A stretch of 64,000 bases of DNA, taken from Endomychus coccineus (Eukaryota; Arthropoda; Insecta; Coleoptera; Endomychidae). Shown piece after piece: positions 8,756-19,188 of the stretch. Position 1 is the stretch's first letter, and each line of letters opens with the position of its first letter. The stretch lies in assembly GCA_958510875.1 (NCBI GenBank), contig OY294070.1, positions 42,794,306 to 42,858,305 of the forward strand, written 5' to 3'. Below the pieces are notes generated by a model. It made no database searches. It saw only the letters and a list, made by a program, of their open reading frames with translations, and had not been told where the DNA came from. A program made the translations under genes and the position numbers.

Positions 8756-10552
8756 CAGGGTGTGTTTTTCAAAAACCGCACCATCCTATAACTTTTTTTC
8801 TATGGGATGTATAGATTTGAAATTATAATAAGGCATTTGTGACCACTTACGGTATTTTTTCACTACTCATGAGACTGCTCTCACTTCCAGAAGTAACCGG
8901 AAGTGACATCAACTTTTGATGAATGCATGTATATTTTCGATTCTCGGATATAATTTTTTTAAATTTAAACAATAGTGTTTTTAAGACTCTCTATGAAGAA
9001 AAATGGCGATTTTATGGATTGAATGTTGGGGAATTCTGATTACTAAATCTAAATTGATATCACGGATGACAGAGACCAGTAATGAAAATCTGACATTTGA
9101 GGTAGGCGCGAACGGGAAAAAAGGGCTAATACTTAATTTTTTTGTATGATGAAGACGGCATATGAGCAAATTCTATAAGTATCCTTCATTAGGTAAGCAT
9201 GACATGAAAAAAACCATTTAAGTAGGTAATTATTATTAGAATTATAGAACAACAAGAACTATTATGATTTTATCTTATAATTTCATAAATATGGTTCAAA
9301 TTGCGTTTCGTTCAATACAGGCTGCACATCTTTTGGTCTTCCAAGTTTGTCCAACTTTATCTTTTAAGTAGTTTTTCAAAACGAACGTTCAAATAATCGG
9401 TATTGATTCGAGCATTGTGTGGTGGCGCACCATTCTGGTGGAATATAACATTTGTATACTCATTAGCTGGCAGATCTTCTAAAAAAAGTTCAATATCTTC
9501 TCGTAATAGTCGATTATATGAGTAAGTGGTCAAAATTTCGTCCAAAAAGACAGGTCCAATAATTCGTTCCTTTAAAACTTCACAGCAGAAACTTGTTTTG
9601 AACCTATCCTGGAAGTTTCGGTAGCTTATGATATGTGGATTATTTCTTGGCCAATCGTAATGTAGGTTTCTATTGAACATGCCATTATTTCCGAATTCAC
9701 ATTCATCCGAATACAATATTTTATTTTTGAATTCGGGATCTTGTGCCTGCCTTTCCAAAAAGATATGACAAAAGTTCAGTCGACGTTCAGAATCATTATC
9801 ATGTAAATGCTACACTAAGTTGGTTTGGTATTGGTTTAATTTTATGTTTTTCCATTATTTTGCAAACTAGTAGCGGATAAATTTAAATGTTGTGCTCTGC
9901 GTGAAGATTGATCAGAGTCTCCTTCTACACTTGGAAGAACATTGAATTCAGATTCCAAATTGAATTGACGTTTCGTTCTAGTATACTTAATAGCTTCAGA
10001 CCTCTTAAAAACCTTATAAACTTCCATCTTGATGGAGTTCCCCCGTTGGGATAGCTTGCGGTATATCTTCGACTAGCTTCGGCACTTTTGGAATACAGTT
10101 CAAGCATATCGGTCAAATGCACAATTTTCATTATAAGATAATTGTTAATGCACTAATGTTAACAATATCAACCGGCTACGCTATTTGACGTTAACTTTGA
10201 GAGTCAGATTTGAATTTGTAGTCGCAGCTACCTTTGGGAATAATGATTTTATTATTCCAAGTTGGTGATCCGATCAAAACTCTCCAAACATTCTATCCGC
10301 CATAAAATAGCTATTTATCATCATAGAGAGTTTTAAAAAACACCATTATTTACATAAAAGAATCTCTATCCGAATATCAAAAAATATACACGATGTTTCA
10401 TTTGAAAATCAAAAGTTGATGTTATTTCCGGAAGTGAGAGCAGCTTCATGACAAATGCAGAAAATAACGCAAATGCTTTATCAAAATTTCAAATCCATAC
10501 ATCCCATAGGAAGAAAGTTATAGGCTTGGGCTGTTTTCGAAAAACAAACATA
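8756..10552 (-). mobile_element. Tc1/mariner-type transposon with ~250-bp terminal inverted repeats
   Basis: The left end CAGGGTGTGTTTTTCAAAAA (8,756) is mirrored, with decay, by GTTTTCGAAAAACAAACA at the right end. The arms agree over about 250 bp, including TATAACTTT, CTATGGGATGTAT, GCTCTCACTTCC and ATCAACTTTTGAT. The transposase remains lie inside on the minus strand. The outermost right-hand bases have drifted from the CAGGGTG form. Confidence 0.8.
9357..10131 (-). pseudogene. Tc1/mariner-superfamily transposase, frameshifted
   Basis: Reading starts at 10,131 with an N-terminal helix-turn-helix-like region (TDMLELYSKSAEASRRYTA). It shifts frame near 10,020, is largely deleted, and resumes at 9,758 with the catalytic core. 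KILYSDECEFGNNGMFN holds the first aspartate (SDE), followed by RNNPH and FQDRFKTSF. The segment IFHQNGAPPHNA is where the second aspartate is expected, and it is changed to asparagine (HQNG instead of QDG). The third acidic residue is lost with the C-terminus after YLNVRFEKLLKR. The protein would be dead even without the frameshifts. Confidence 0.8.
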
Positions 10553-10559
10553 TTATTCA

Positions 10560-10870
10560 TTTATATCGTATTTATTCTTGGTATTGTTGGCAATTTATCA
10601 TTACTAGGAATACAATTTTTTTTTCTTTGACGTTTCAATAATTTGTTGCTGTATTCATCAGAACTTGTTTTGTTTATTAGTGTTTCTTGAGGTTCTTCTT
10701 TACTTCTACTAGGAATAAAATTAAACTTCGTATCGACGTTTCGAAAGTTTATTGCTATCTTTCTCAATAAACAGAACAATTTTTGAGAAAGATATCAACA
10801 AACTATCCAAAACGCCAGAACGAAGTTTGATTTTATTCCTAGTAGAAGTACAGAACCTCAAATGCAAAAA
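10560..10870. repeat. Penelope-like terminal remains with hammerhead-like motifs, inverted
   Basis: The sequence 10,685-10,775 is mirrored by 10,790-10,862 (TTCTACTAGGAATAAAATTAA against its inverse, TTTGATTTTATTCCTAGTAG). On the minus strand GATAGCAATAAACTTTC is followed by GAAACGTCG (centred on 10,745), and CTGATGA (about 10,655-10,661) precedes GAAACGTC (about 10,631-10,638). CTGATGA and GAAAC(GTC) are hammerhead core elements typical of Penelope terminal repeats. Neither copy here is complete. A degenerate open frame on the minus strand spans it. Confidence 0.5.
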
Positions 10871-10998
10871 TAAATACGAGATACATCAATACCAACGATT
10901 CCATAATTTATGGGAAATGTACAATAATTCTCCCTCTTCTTGTATAGATACAATAAAAGATATTACATATTCATGCAGGAAATAATTGTGCTCAAATT
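10871..10998. other. short unassigned spacer
   Basis: AT-rich sequence between the Penelope remains and the palindromic MITE; nothing recognised. Confidence 0.4.
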
Positions 10999-11000
10999 AT

Positions 11001-11915
11001 ACAGGGTGTCCCAGGTTTTAGTAGCAGAACTTCAACAGTCGATAGAAAGTTTGATTTTGAGAAAAAGAGTTCCTATTAACATATATGCACAGACGCTTGG
11101 TTTTAGAGATACAGATTGTTGAAATTTAAAAAAAAAATTCGTTTTTTGCGAATATCTCCGGAACCGTTCATTGTACAGGAAACAGCTTTTGCAAGCATTT
11201 TCTACTCATAGCAAGCTATGTTCTGTGCGATGAAACATTTTTTTTTAGTCATAATTGGTGAAGATTTCGAAGGGGTAGTGGGTGTTTTCCACCTCAACTT
11301 CTACGCCACTGGAAAATGTACAGTTTTGAGACAACCATTTGAACCGCTAATGTTTTTTACACAAAAAAAGTCGACCGTTTTCGAGAAAAATCAACTTTTA
11401 TATTGAAAAACATGGTCAATTCTTAGTAATTAAACAAAATTTATTCAAACGTTAGAACAAGTAACAAAACCAAAAAATTGACCATTTTTTTCAACATAAA
11501 AGTTGATTTTTCTCGAAAATGGTCAACTTTGAGCTTATAACCAAGGTACCTTTTTTGTGCAGAAAACATTGGCGGTTCAAATGGTTGTCTCAAAACCGTG
11601 ATTTTTCCAGTGGCGTAGAAGTTGGAGAGAAAAACACCAACTATCCCTTCAAAATCTTCACCAATTATGACTAAAAAATTTTTTTTTATCGCACAGAACA
11701 TAGCTTACTATGAGTAGAAAATGTTAGCAAGAGATATTTTCTGTACGATAAACGGTTCCGGATATTTGCAAAAAACGAAATTTTTTTTTCAATTTCAACC
11801 CTGTATCTCAGAAACTAAGCGTCTGTGCATATATGTTAATAGGAACTTGTTTTCTCAAAATCAAATTTTCTATCGACTGTTGAAGTTCTGCTACTAAAAC
11901 CTGGGACACCCTGTA
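11001..11915. mobile_element. long palindromic MITE, ACAGGGTGTCCC ends
   Basis: The element is nearly one perfect inverted repeat. The left arm starts ACAGGGTGTCCCAGGTTTTA and the right arm ends with its exact inverse at 11,915, with TA on both sides. Arms of about 430-460 bp meet near 11,435. The mirrored open frames at 11,218-11,406 and 11,441-11,701 are the same arm read from both strands, not genes. The terminal sequence is close to that of the autonomous-type element at 19,189-21,493, which suggests a shared Tc1/mariner-type transposase. Confidence 0.9.
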
Positions 11916-12302
11916 TATCCACGTTAATTCAAATTCTATTGATCTTATAATAACTGCTTCCTTCTATCTGATAATTCAATATCTACGGAAGCCAAATTTT
12001 GGTCTTTAGTCCCTATGCAATCAATAATAAATCTATTTTTCTCCATCATGATAATATCAGGTGATTGCCACGATCATCATTATAATAAAACTTTTAAACT
12101 AAAACTGCCTCTCTTCTGGCAGAAATGTTTCAACGCTTTTCTAGAGCTCTATTTTTCGACGAAATATCATTGAAGTACTCACTCTCATTGACTAATTTGA
12201 GATATATGCAAATGGCGGATTAAAAATTGAGGTTTAGTGGTTTACAAAAACAATTGAAACGTTTATGCATGAACATCAAATCTAATTCTAATTCTCAAAT
12301 CC
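11916..12302. other. unassigned AT-rich DNA
   Basis: No coding similarity or repeats apparent. Confidence 0.4.
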
Positions 12303-12589
12303 TTCAATTAGTCCAGTAAACGGTGGACTTGATTACTAAATTGTTTTATTATAGACCGATTTTGATCTATGAGGGCTCATTCGATTCGTCTTGACACCTA
12401 CCTCAAAGCTCACCACTTTTTGTCCTTAACGAATTGTTTATTTAGTTAATAAACAATAAATAGAGGCAAAAAAAATTTAAACGTTATTTTCCATTGATTT
12501 TAAGCAGGTAGGGTGAATTTTTTTATACATTTGACCGATAAACAGTGTTTACTCTAAGCTTATAATAATTTATTAATTGAGAAATTAAA

Positions 12590-12790
12590 AATAAAAATCA
12601 AAATTTCCTAATTATTCGAGATTAAAGTTATTTTCGGATAATTTGAACCTTTTAAACACGAATTTGATGTGAATATTTTACTTAGTTGCTAATGTAATTA
12701 GTTAATGAATAATTTGTTAATTATTTAATATCACAAAAAAATCAAAATTTTCTAAATATTCGAGATTAGAGTCATTTTGGGATAATTAAG
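12590..12790 (-). repeat. diverged satellite-related monomers, left arm
   Basis: ATTCGAGATTAAAGTTATTTTCGG at 12,614 recurs as a variant at 12,758, a period of 144 bp. On the minus strand these align with the satellite monomer, sharing TTAGTTGCTAAT, TTAGTTAAT and the ATTCGA...AGTCATTTT block in inverse. Confidence 0.75.
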
Positions 12791-12989
12791 GCCTGTATAA
12801 ATGTTTTATCATATCAAGGAAAGGTTATATTCTGAAATAAATTGAAAATACATTTCAAATTATATTCAAAATTTTGAAATATTATGTATACATTATTCGT
12901 TCTCATCATCATCACCACCATTTTCATCATTGTCATGTTCATTATTATCATCATTGTTACAATAAAAAGGTGTAAAATATCTTCATCGC

Positions 12990-13215
12990 TGTCATTTTCA
13001 TTTTCAATTCTATGATCATCACATTCATGATAATTCACTTCTTGAAGATTATATTGCTGGGGAACAATCCATATTTTTTCGCCTACTCTCACATTAACCA
13101 GTGCAGCATTTTGTGCAACCACAGGAACAGTTTCAAGAACATCTTCTGGAACTGGACTATTGTTCATTTTAATTGGTTGCAAAATGCCATTGCACATTTT
13201 CTACCCACAGTCCTC
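12990..13215 (-). CDS. possible captured coding fragment inside the palindromic element
   Basis: The centre of the element is not palindromic and holds an open frame. It starts at MCNGILQPIKMNNSPVPED (from 13,197), continues LETVPVVAQNAALVNVRVG and ends in an acidic NENDSDEDI stretch. Without a stop at about 13,203 it would extend upstream through DWSSRLNAEDCG. The composition looks protein-like, but beyond about 13,000 the frame runs into repeat arm and becomes methionine-rich noise. I do not recognise the protein. It could be a remnant of the element's own gene or a fragment picked up from the host; neither is proven. Confidence 0.35.
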
Positions 13216-13434
13216 GGCATTTAAACGTGAACTCCAATCCATGAAGATATTTTTACACCATTTTATTGTAACAATGATGATAATAATGAAGATGATGATG
13301 ATGAGAACGAATAATGTACATATAATATTTAAAAATTTTGTCTTAATTTAATTAATACTAATAAATATAATTTGAAATGTTTCTTTAAATTTATTTCAGA
13401 ATATAACCTTTCCTTGATATGAAAAAACCTTTAT

Positions 13435-13815
13435 CCAAGTTCTAATTATCCGAAAATTACTCTAATCTGTAACATTTCGAAAACTTTAATTTTTTTTGTT
13501 AATTTGTTAACTAACAAATTGTTTATTAACTAATTATATCAGCAACTAATTGAAAAATGAGCATCAAATTCATGTTTAGTGAGTTAAAGTTATTCAAAAA
13601 TGACTATAATCTCGAATATTTAGAAAATGATGAATTTTTTGTTAATTTGATAATGAACAATATGTTTATTAACTGATTATATCAGCAACCAATTGAAAAA
13701 TGGACTTCAAATTCGTGTTTAAAGGGTCCAAATTATCCGAAAATAACTCTAATCTCGAATATTGAAGAAATTTTGATTTTTTTTTGTTAATTTCTTGATT
13801 AACAAATTGTTCATT
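13435..13815 (+). repeat. diverged satellite-related monomers, right arm
   Basis: Three monomer tags (ATCCGAAAATTACTCTAAT at 13,447, a variant at 13,592, another at 13,735) give periods of 145 and 143 bp. Shared landmarks with the satellite are ACTAATTATATCAGCAAC, AATTGAAAAATG, and a TTTA-GTCCAAATTATCCG block. Divergence between these copies is far greater than within the large array. Confidence 0.8.
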
Positions 13816-14081
13816 CATTAATTAACTGTTATAAACATTCAATAAGCAGTATTGGTCAAATAAATAAAATAATACACTCTACCTGCTTAAAATCAATGAA
13901 AAATAGCGTTTAAAATTTCTGATGCCACTATTTATTGTTTATTAACAAAAAAATTATTCGTTAAGGATCAAAAGTAGTAAGCTTCGACCTAGGTGTTAAG
14001 ACGAATCGAATGAGTCCACATAGATCAAAATCGGTCAATAAGAAAAAATTTTGGGTTTCATTTACTGGACTAAATATTCAA

Positions 14082-15065
14082 CTAGCCTTTATATTAATAT
14101 AAGAGCACATAATTAAATTTTACTTACCCCTCATTTTGATTGATGCTGAGTGGACAAAATTTACGTCAATATATGGCATATAATTGCTTGGAAATGATTT
14201 GGGATTTTAGGATGTTATTAATTTATAATCACAATTAATAGTTGCCCATCATGATGACTAAAGTTCTTTTTCGGTAAGTTTGCGTACAACACTTCCTCAT
14301 CGTCACCACTATTAATATTCCACAACTTTCAAACGAAAATCGTATGAAGAACGAAAAGAAACGCTATAGATCGGTCGAAGACTGTTCAATAACTGAATCT
14401 CTCCGAAACTGAGAAACGAATAAAAACAATAAATGGAAAGATAACCGAATCTGTCGGGGGATTTAATAATTACTTATCTCTATCAGCAATTTCGACGTAA
14501 ACAAGAAAAGGGACGTCGGTCATTTCCGCATAGATGTATTCCTACGAATTGGATGGACTAGGTTTGTTGTTTTTAATTTCAATGACACGTGCAAAAAGGC
14601 GACTTTGAGATTTCTTGCGCAAAACATGTTTATAAAAGTGTTGCATAATTTATCGTTCATCTTTACACTATTTGAAAGTTTTTGTAATTTATTACGTGTT
14701 TATTTATTTGGAAAGTAATAAAGATAAATTATCAAAATACATTTGATTCCTATTGGAAGGGAGAACTTTATTTATTTTTCAACCATTTTTACTTCCCTAA
14801 CTTTAATGTAAGAAGACTACATTAATCGTCCCAAATTTTTTTTTCCCGATTTTCGCGGATATATCCTACTCGAATCAAAAATGAGCAAACCCAGGAAAAA
14901 TTAAGATACGATTTTTTTTCCTGAAACCTTTTGCAGCTTCTTAGCTTAGTTCTACATAACATAATACAACCTTGAGATATGAGACTTATGCCCTCTTCCC
15001 CCTAATAAACAAAGAATAAACAATTTAATAAGCAAATCGAATAAGACGAAAACTATTGGTGCTTC
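14082..15065. other. unassigned AT-rich DNA
   Basis: I see no coding similarity, element ends or repeats. Confidence 0.35.
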
Positions 15066-15069
15066 TTAG

Positions 15070-15765
15070 CCAAAATCACACCTGGGAGGTTTTTTGGGTC
15101 GCTGATTACGAATATGGAGCAAAATAGTAGATAACGCTCGTGTAGGCGTTTGTTTCAGCGTTGACCTCATCGTTGGAGCCAAATCTCTTCCCGCCGACCC
15201 ATTTGTTCAAGTTTGGAAATAGATAAAAACCTGGAGAATATGGTGGATGACGAATCAATTCGTAGCGCAATTCAAGCAATTTTGCCATTTCATATGGACG
15301 ATACCGTGTGCATCCGAAGAAACTGTCGCCATGACTTTGTTGGCCGATAAACCCACTTTAACCTCTCTCGGCTCCGATTCGACATGACAAGTCACTGTTT
15401 TGACTGTTCTTTGGTCTCTGGTGTGTTGTGATGGATTCATGTTCCGTCCACGGTTTCGAAACTGCGCAAAAAATCCTTATCGCGGTTGACCATCTCCAAA
15501 CACATCTTTAAAGTTGTCACACGCCCGCGCTTGTTGTCAACAGAGGGCAAATGCGGCACACATCGGGCAGATAGCTTTCTCATATTCAAAAATTTATACA
15601 AAATATTCCATACCAGTTCGGTTGAGATGCCCATAGCCTCAGCAATCCCGTGAACTGTAACTCGCCGATCGTCCAATATCATTCCATGGATATTATCGAC
15701 GTTCGGCGTCTTTTGTGGCCATACTACGACAACGAAAATCAGTAAATCACTTGTGAATCATTCCA
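15070..15765 (-). pseudogene. mariner-family transposase, internally deleted
   Basis: Read on the minus strand from about 15,760: FTDFR and TKDAERR, then MILDDRRVTVHGIAEAMGIS (helix-turn-helix), SARCVPHLPSVDNKRGRV, and DFLRSFETVDGT, which is the site of the first catalytic aspartate. Next come SANKVMATVSSDAHGIVH, then RYELIRHPPYSPG and FPNLNKWVGGKRFGSNDEV near the C-terminus. This order is that of mariner (DD34D) transposases, usually about 345 residues. Frames change near 15,437 and 15,280. The block with the second aspartate (HDNA-type motif) is deleted between KWQNCLN and AKLLELRYEL. The YSPD motif reads YSPG, so the third aspartate is also lost. Confidence 0.85.
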
Positions 15766-15950
15766 ATCGATGATGAGGAGTCCCCATAATGTTTAACAGG
15801 CGATGTTTTCGTTTGCATAATCTTTTTTTCCCCAGAGAAATAATGTTTGATCAATACGCGAAATCCACTTTTTATGCGTTCTAGTTAAAGATGGTACAAC
15901 ACAAATGTCACATGTGATTTTTGCCTTGACCTCGTAAGAAAGCAAAAGAT

Positions 15951-16221
15951 ACTAAGTTAGTGAAATGTAGGTTATTTTATGGAAAAACCCTAAGTGATAT
16001 AAAAGTTGCATTATGACATCAATATTTTTTTTATGAAAAGATCACGTAAGATATAACAAATATGCTCTGAGGTTTTCAGCTTCACTGATTATGGAAATAA
16101 ACTTAAAAATACTAAAAAAGTGAAATATAAATCATTTTATGGAAAAACCTTAAGTGATATAAAAATGACATGACATCAATATCTTTTTTAATGAAAAGAT
16201 CACGTAAGATATAACAAATAA
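15951..16221. repeat. tandem duplication, ~160-bp period
   Basis: Copies at 15,951-16,062 and 16,111-16,221 share ATTTTATGGAAAAACC, TAAGTGATATAAAA and GAAAAGATCACGTAAGATAT. Confidence 0.85.
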
Positions 16222-19185
16222 GCTGTTATAGAAATGTAACTCATAGATGATGGTAATCAGAAACATCGATCTAGTTAAGAATTTTATTTTTTATTTTCAA
16301 GATTTCCTCGGTTGTGGAACAGCCCTACAGTGTAGAAGATGCTATATACAAATGACAATATGCATTTCAACTGCGCAACATGTATATTATATAAATCAAA
16401 AATAAAATTTCACATATAGACTTAATCATCTAGGAATGAAGCCATAATGATTATAATTTTATATCTTGAATCCATACTTTATATATACCTGAGGATGAGA
16501 TTTAATATTTGACTTTGAAACCTGGTAGTACGAATCTACATTAAAAATGGATTGTGAGAATTAAACATTAATATCAATATCAATTATGAACTCACACTTG
16601 AGTGAAACTAATTTTTCAATATAGTATCTAGTTATGTTTTTTCATATATATTTTTCATCAACTGTGGAAAAATCTAGTGTTGGTTTTTCTCACAATGGAT
16701 TCTCCTGAAAATACTGTTTTCTGTTTTTTTCCATGTATCAATCAGAATGTTATTTTTGTATATTCGTTTCTAAAGAAATTGTACTTCACACTAGATTTTT
16801 CAATAGATTATTAATATTAATATCAATACTTGTAATCTTTAATAGAATCCACGTTTTGAAATAGAAGCAAACACTCCGAGTTACGTACGATATACAGAAG
16901 GACTGTTCCCGCTGATGCGAACATTCATTCCTAGAAGTAGTATCATGTTATTATCTCTAGTTTATATTTCATTATTCATGTCTTACAAGTAATGTACACG
17001 TTGTTAGATCAGTCTTATTCCAACTTCGAATAGATTCACTAGTTGTAATCTTATTAATAAAGTAATTACAATTCTTTTTAAAAAATCAATTTTAAAAGGA
17101 CCTAACATATATTCCGCAATAAATTTTTCGGAAGCAACGCTTACGATCACACTTACACAAGAATTTGATAAGTTTTTATGTTATATTATAAATAATATTT
17201 CATTTTTTGTACGTAAATCTACATAACACTCGAAAAATTCCATTCAAAGGAAAGGAGAATTCATGGTAACATTTTCCGCATTTTTCCTGAAAATGATATG
17301 TTTGTACATTTTAAATACCCAATTCGTAATCAGCGACCAAAATACCCTCATAGTGTCTTATCACACGATAATTTCGATGATGCGAAAACATTTTCTTTCC
17401 AGGTTTTCCAGAGTTTTCCGGAAATTTTCTTGCTTTTTATCATTTAGGATCGGAATACGATGTCAACCTCTACATAGAAAAGCCAATCACGTGAAAAAAT
17501 AGAAATTTTTTGTGAAAATTAACAAATTTCCCCAATTTTTCGTCCACTGAATAAATTTTCAGGGAAAATCACCTTGGATTCGTGATCAGCGATCCAAAAA
17601 ATCTCCCAATTTGGAGGCTTAATTTTCATTTTTCGATGAATAAAAAATTATCTTGAAAACAGGGGTTGAGAATGGGGTTAATTTTGAGTATAGGGGTGAA
17701 TTGGGGCCTATTGGTATATCGCTCAGTAGTCATTCATGATCCGTAGATTATCATCCCAAAAATTTGTTGATGATATGGTCGTCCTATTTTCCCACCTTAT
17801 TGACTTGACCAAATTGATTTCTTTCGACGTATTAATCATAAATTTTCTCATCAATTTTATCTTGCACGATTTCATACTCGCCTATATTTTATGAGCTTTA
17901 AAAACTCCATCTTATGATTATATTCATCAATAACGGGATATCCTCAATATTAATCATAAATTTGGAAAACCAATTAACTTCTCTTTAATAGCACCTCCTT
18001 GAAAATTTTGTAAGTTTCTTTGTCCTTCCGCCATTTTTACAGAGGCAATAATTTGCAATATTGTCAGAACGGGAAATCAAACAGCGTTACATTTTTACAA
18101 TTGAATTAATCGATGTATTATTGAAAAACAAGTAAAACACAATATAATATAAATGAGTCGAATTAATACGTCAATCTGTCGAATTAAACATTTCAATATA
18201 TCAGCGTTAGAGAGCGCTCACAGATACTCTTCACTCTGTGACACACGAAAAATGCGACGGAGAGCGTGACAATATTTGTACTAACAAATATAAACAACAA
18301 TTTTCAGTATATGGATATTAAATTGATTTGCAGTGATTTAAGCAATATTATTTATAATATGTGTAGAAATTCCTATTTTGATACAATTAAAACTAAAATG
18401 CGATATGACAATATCTAGCTTACCCAGTGAAAAGCAAATTAAATATGCAAAGGATTAACAAGGGATAGGATTGCTCACCGATTTACAAGATGTTTAATTA
18501 CTCATGTAATCTTCTCCCATCTACCTTTCCCTGCTATCTCTTTTATAATAATGATTCCATGCACTGGACGTATGTTGCGCAAATGAGTAAAACAACTCTC
18601 ATCCACCTCGTAAGGACCAAAATAAATGAATCAATGACTGTATTTATGTTTTGTATGCAAACTGAAAACCTAAATATTTTTGTATGTTTATCCCAACTCA
18701 TAACAGAATAATCCAGAGATGCCCTGCTAGCGGCGAGCGCTGGTTTTGCATTTTGATTCCTTGTTTCGAAACTCCAAGCTGCAAGGTCATCGCAGGTAAG
18801 TTTGTTAAATTTGTAACGGGTAGTTTTCCAATTTTGTATATATTTTTGATAATACTGGCTTGGTAGGTTATTTGAAAATTTGTTGTGATAGCTTGATGTT
18901 CCTTCTTTATATATTGTTAAAGACTGATGTATATTCATTCCAAAACAATCACACATGCCATGCGCGCAGCTCTTATGTCGATATCCCAATGGTATCTCTA
19001 GATTCTTGTGTCATAACTTAATTGACAAAATATGATTCTCTCCTTTATCTTCCAATACTGTCAGGCCTCATCAACGATACAGACGTGAATAATCACAGAA
19101 TTATCTTCTTCAGTTTGTTCATACTGAATGCTTCAACTTTTGAAGTAAGCTTCGATGATAATAATGTGGAATTTGTTCATTCAAT
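16222..19185. other. long AT-rich region, no gene identified
   Basis: The longest open frame (18,543-18,989, minus, 148 codons) has a composition and opposite-strand openness that make it unconvincing, and I recognise no domain in it. A short motif, TTCGT(A/G)ATCAGCGA(C/T)C, appears at 17,323-17,337 and 17,579-17,594 and again (inverse) at 15,096-15,113. No element ends are evident otherwise. Confidence 0.35.
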
Positions 19186-19188
19186 TAT

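Larger units (their letters stand above)
12303..14081. mobile_element. palindromic terminal-inverted-repeat element carrying satellite-like monomers
   Basis: Both ends read TAGTCCAGTAAA inward, and the two arms match for most of their length down to about 13,000 on the left and 13,245 on the right. Landmarks in both arms are GACCGATTTTGATCTATG, GATTCGTCTT, AACGAAT, and TTTTAAGCAGGTAG. Inside each arm are tandem monomers of about 144 bp that are homologous to the 138/139-bp satellite at 38-56 kb. The centre holds a unique segment with a short open frame. The same outer sequences occur at 31,141-31,348 and 56,152-56,462. The superfamily is unknown: I find no transposase and no secure target duplication. 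Confidence 0.8.

Noticed and set aside
11218..11701. Two similar small proteins on opposite strands (MFCA...FLVIIGEDFEG)
   Set aside because: They are the two arms of one palindromic MITE read from each side.
18543..18989. 148-codon open frame on the minus strand as a gene
   Set aside because: No recognisable domain, the opposite strand is open in places, and no splice or promoter context supports it.
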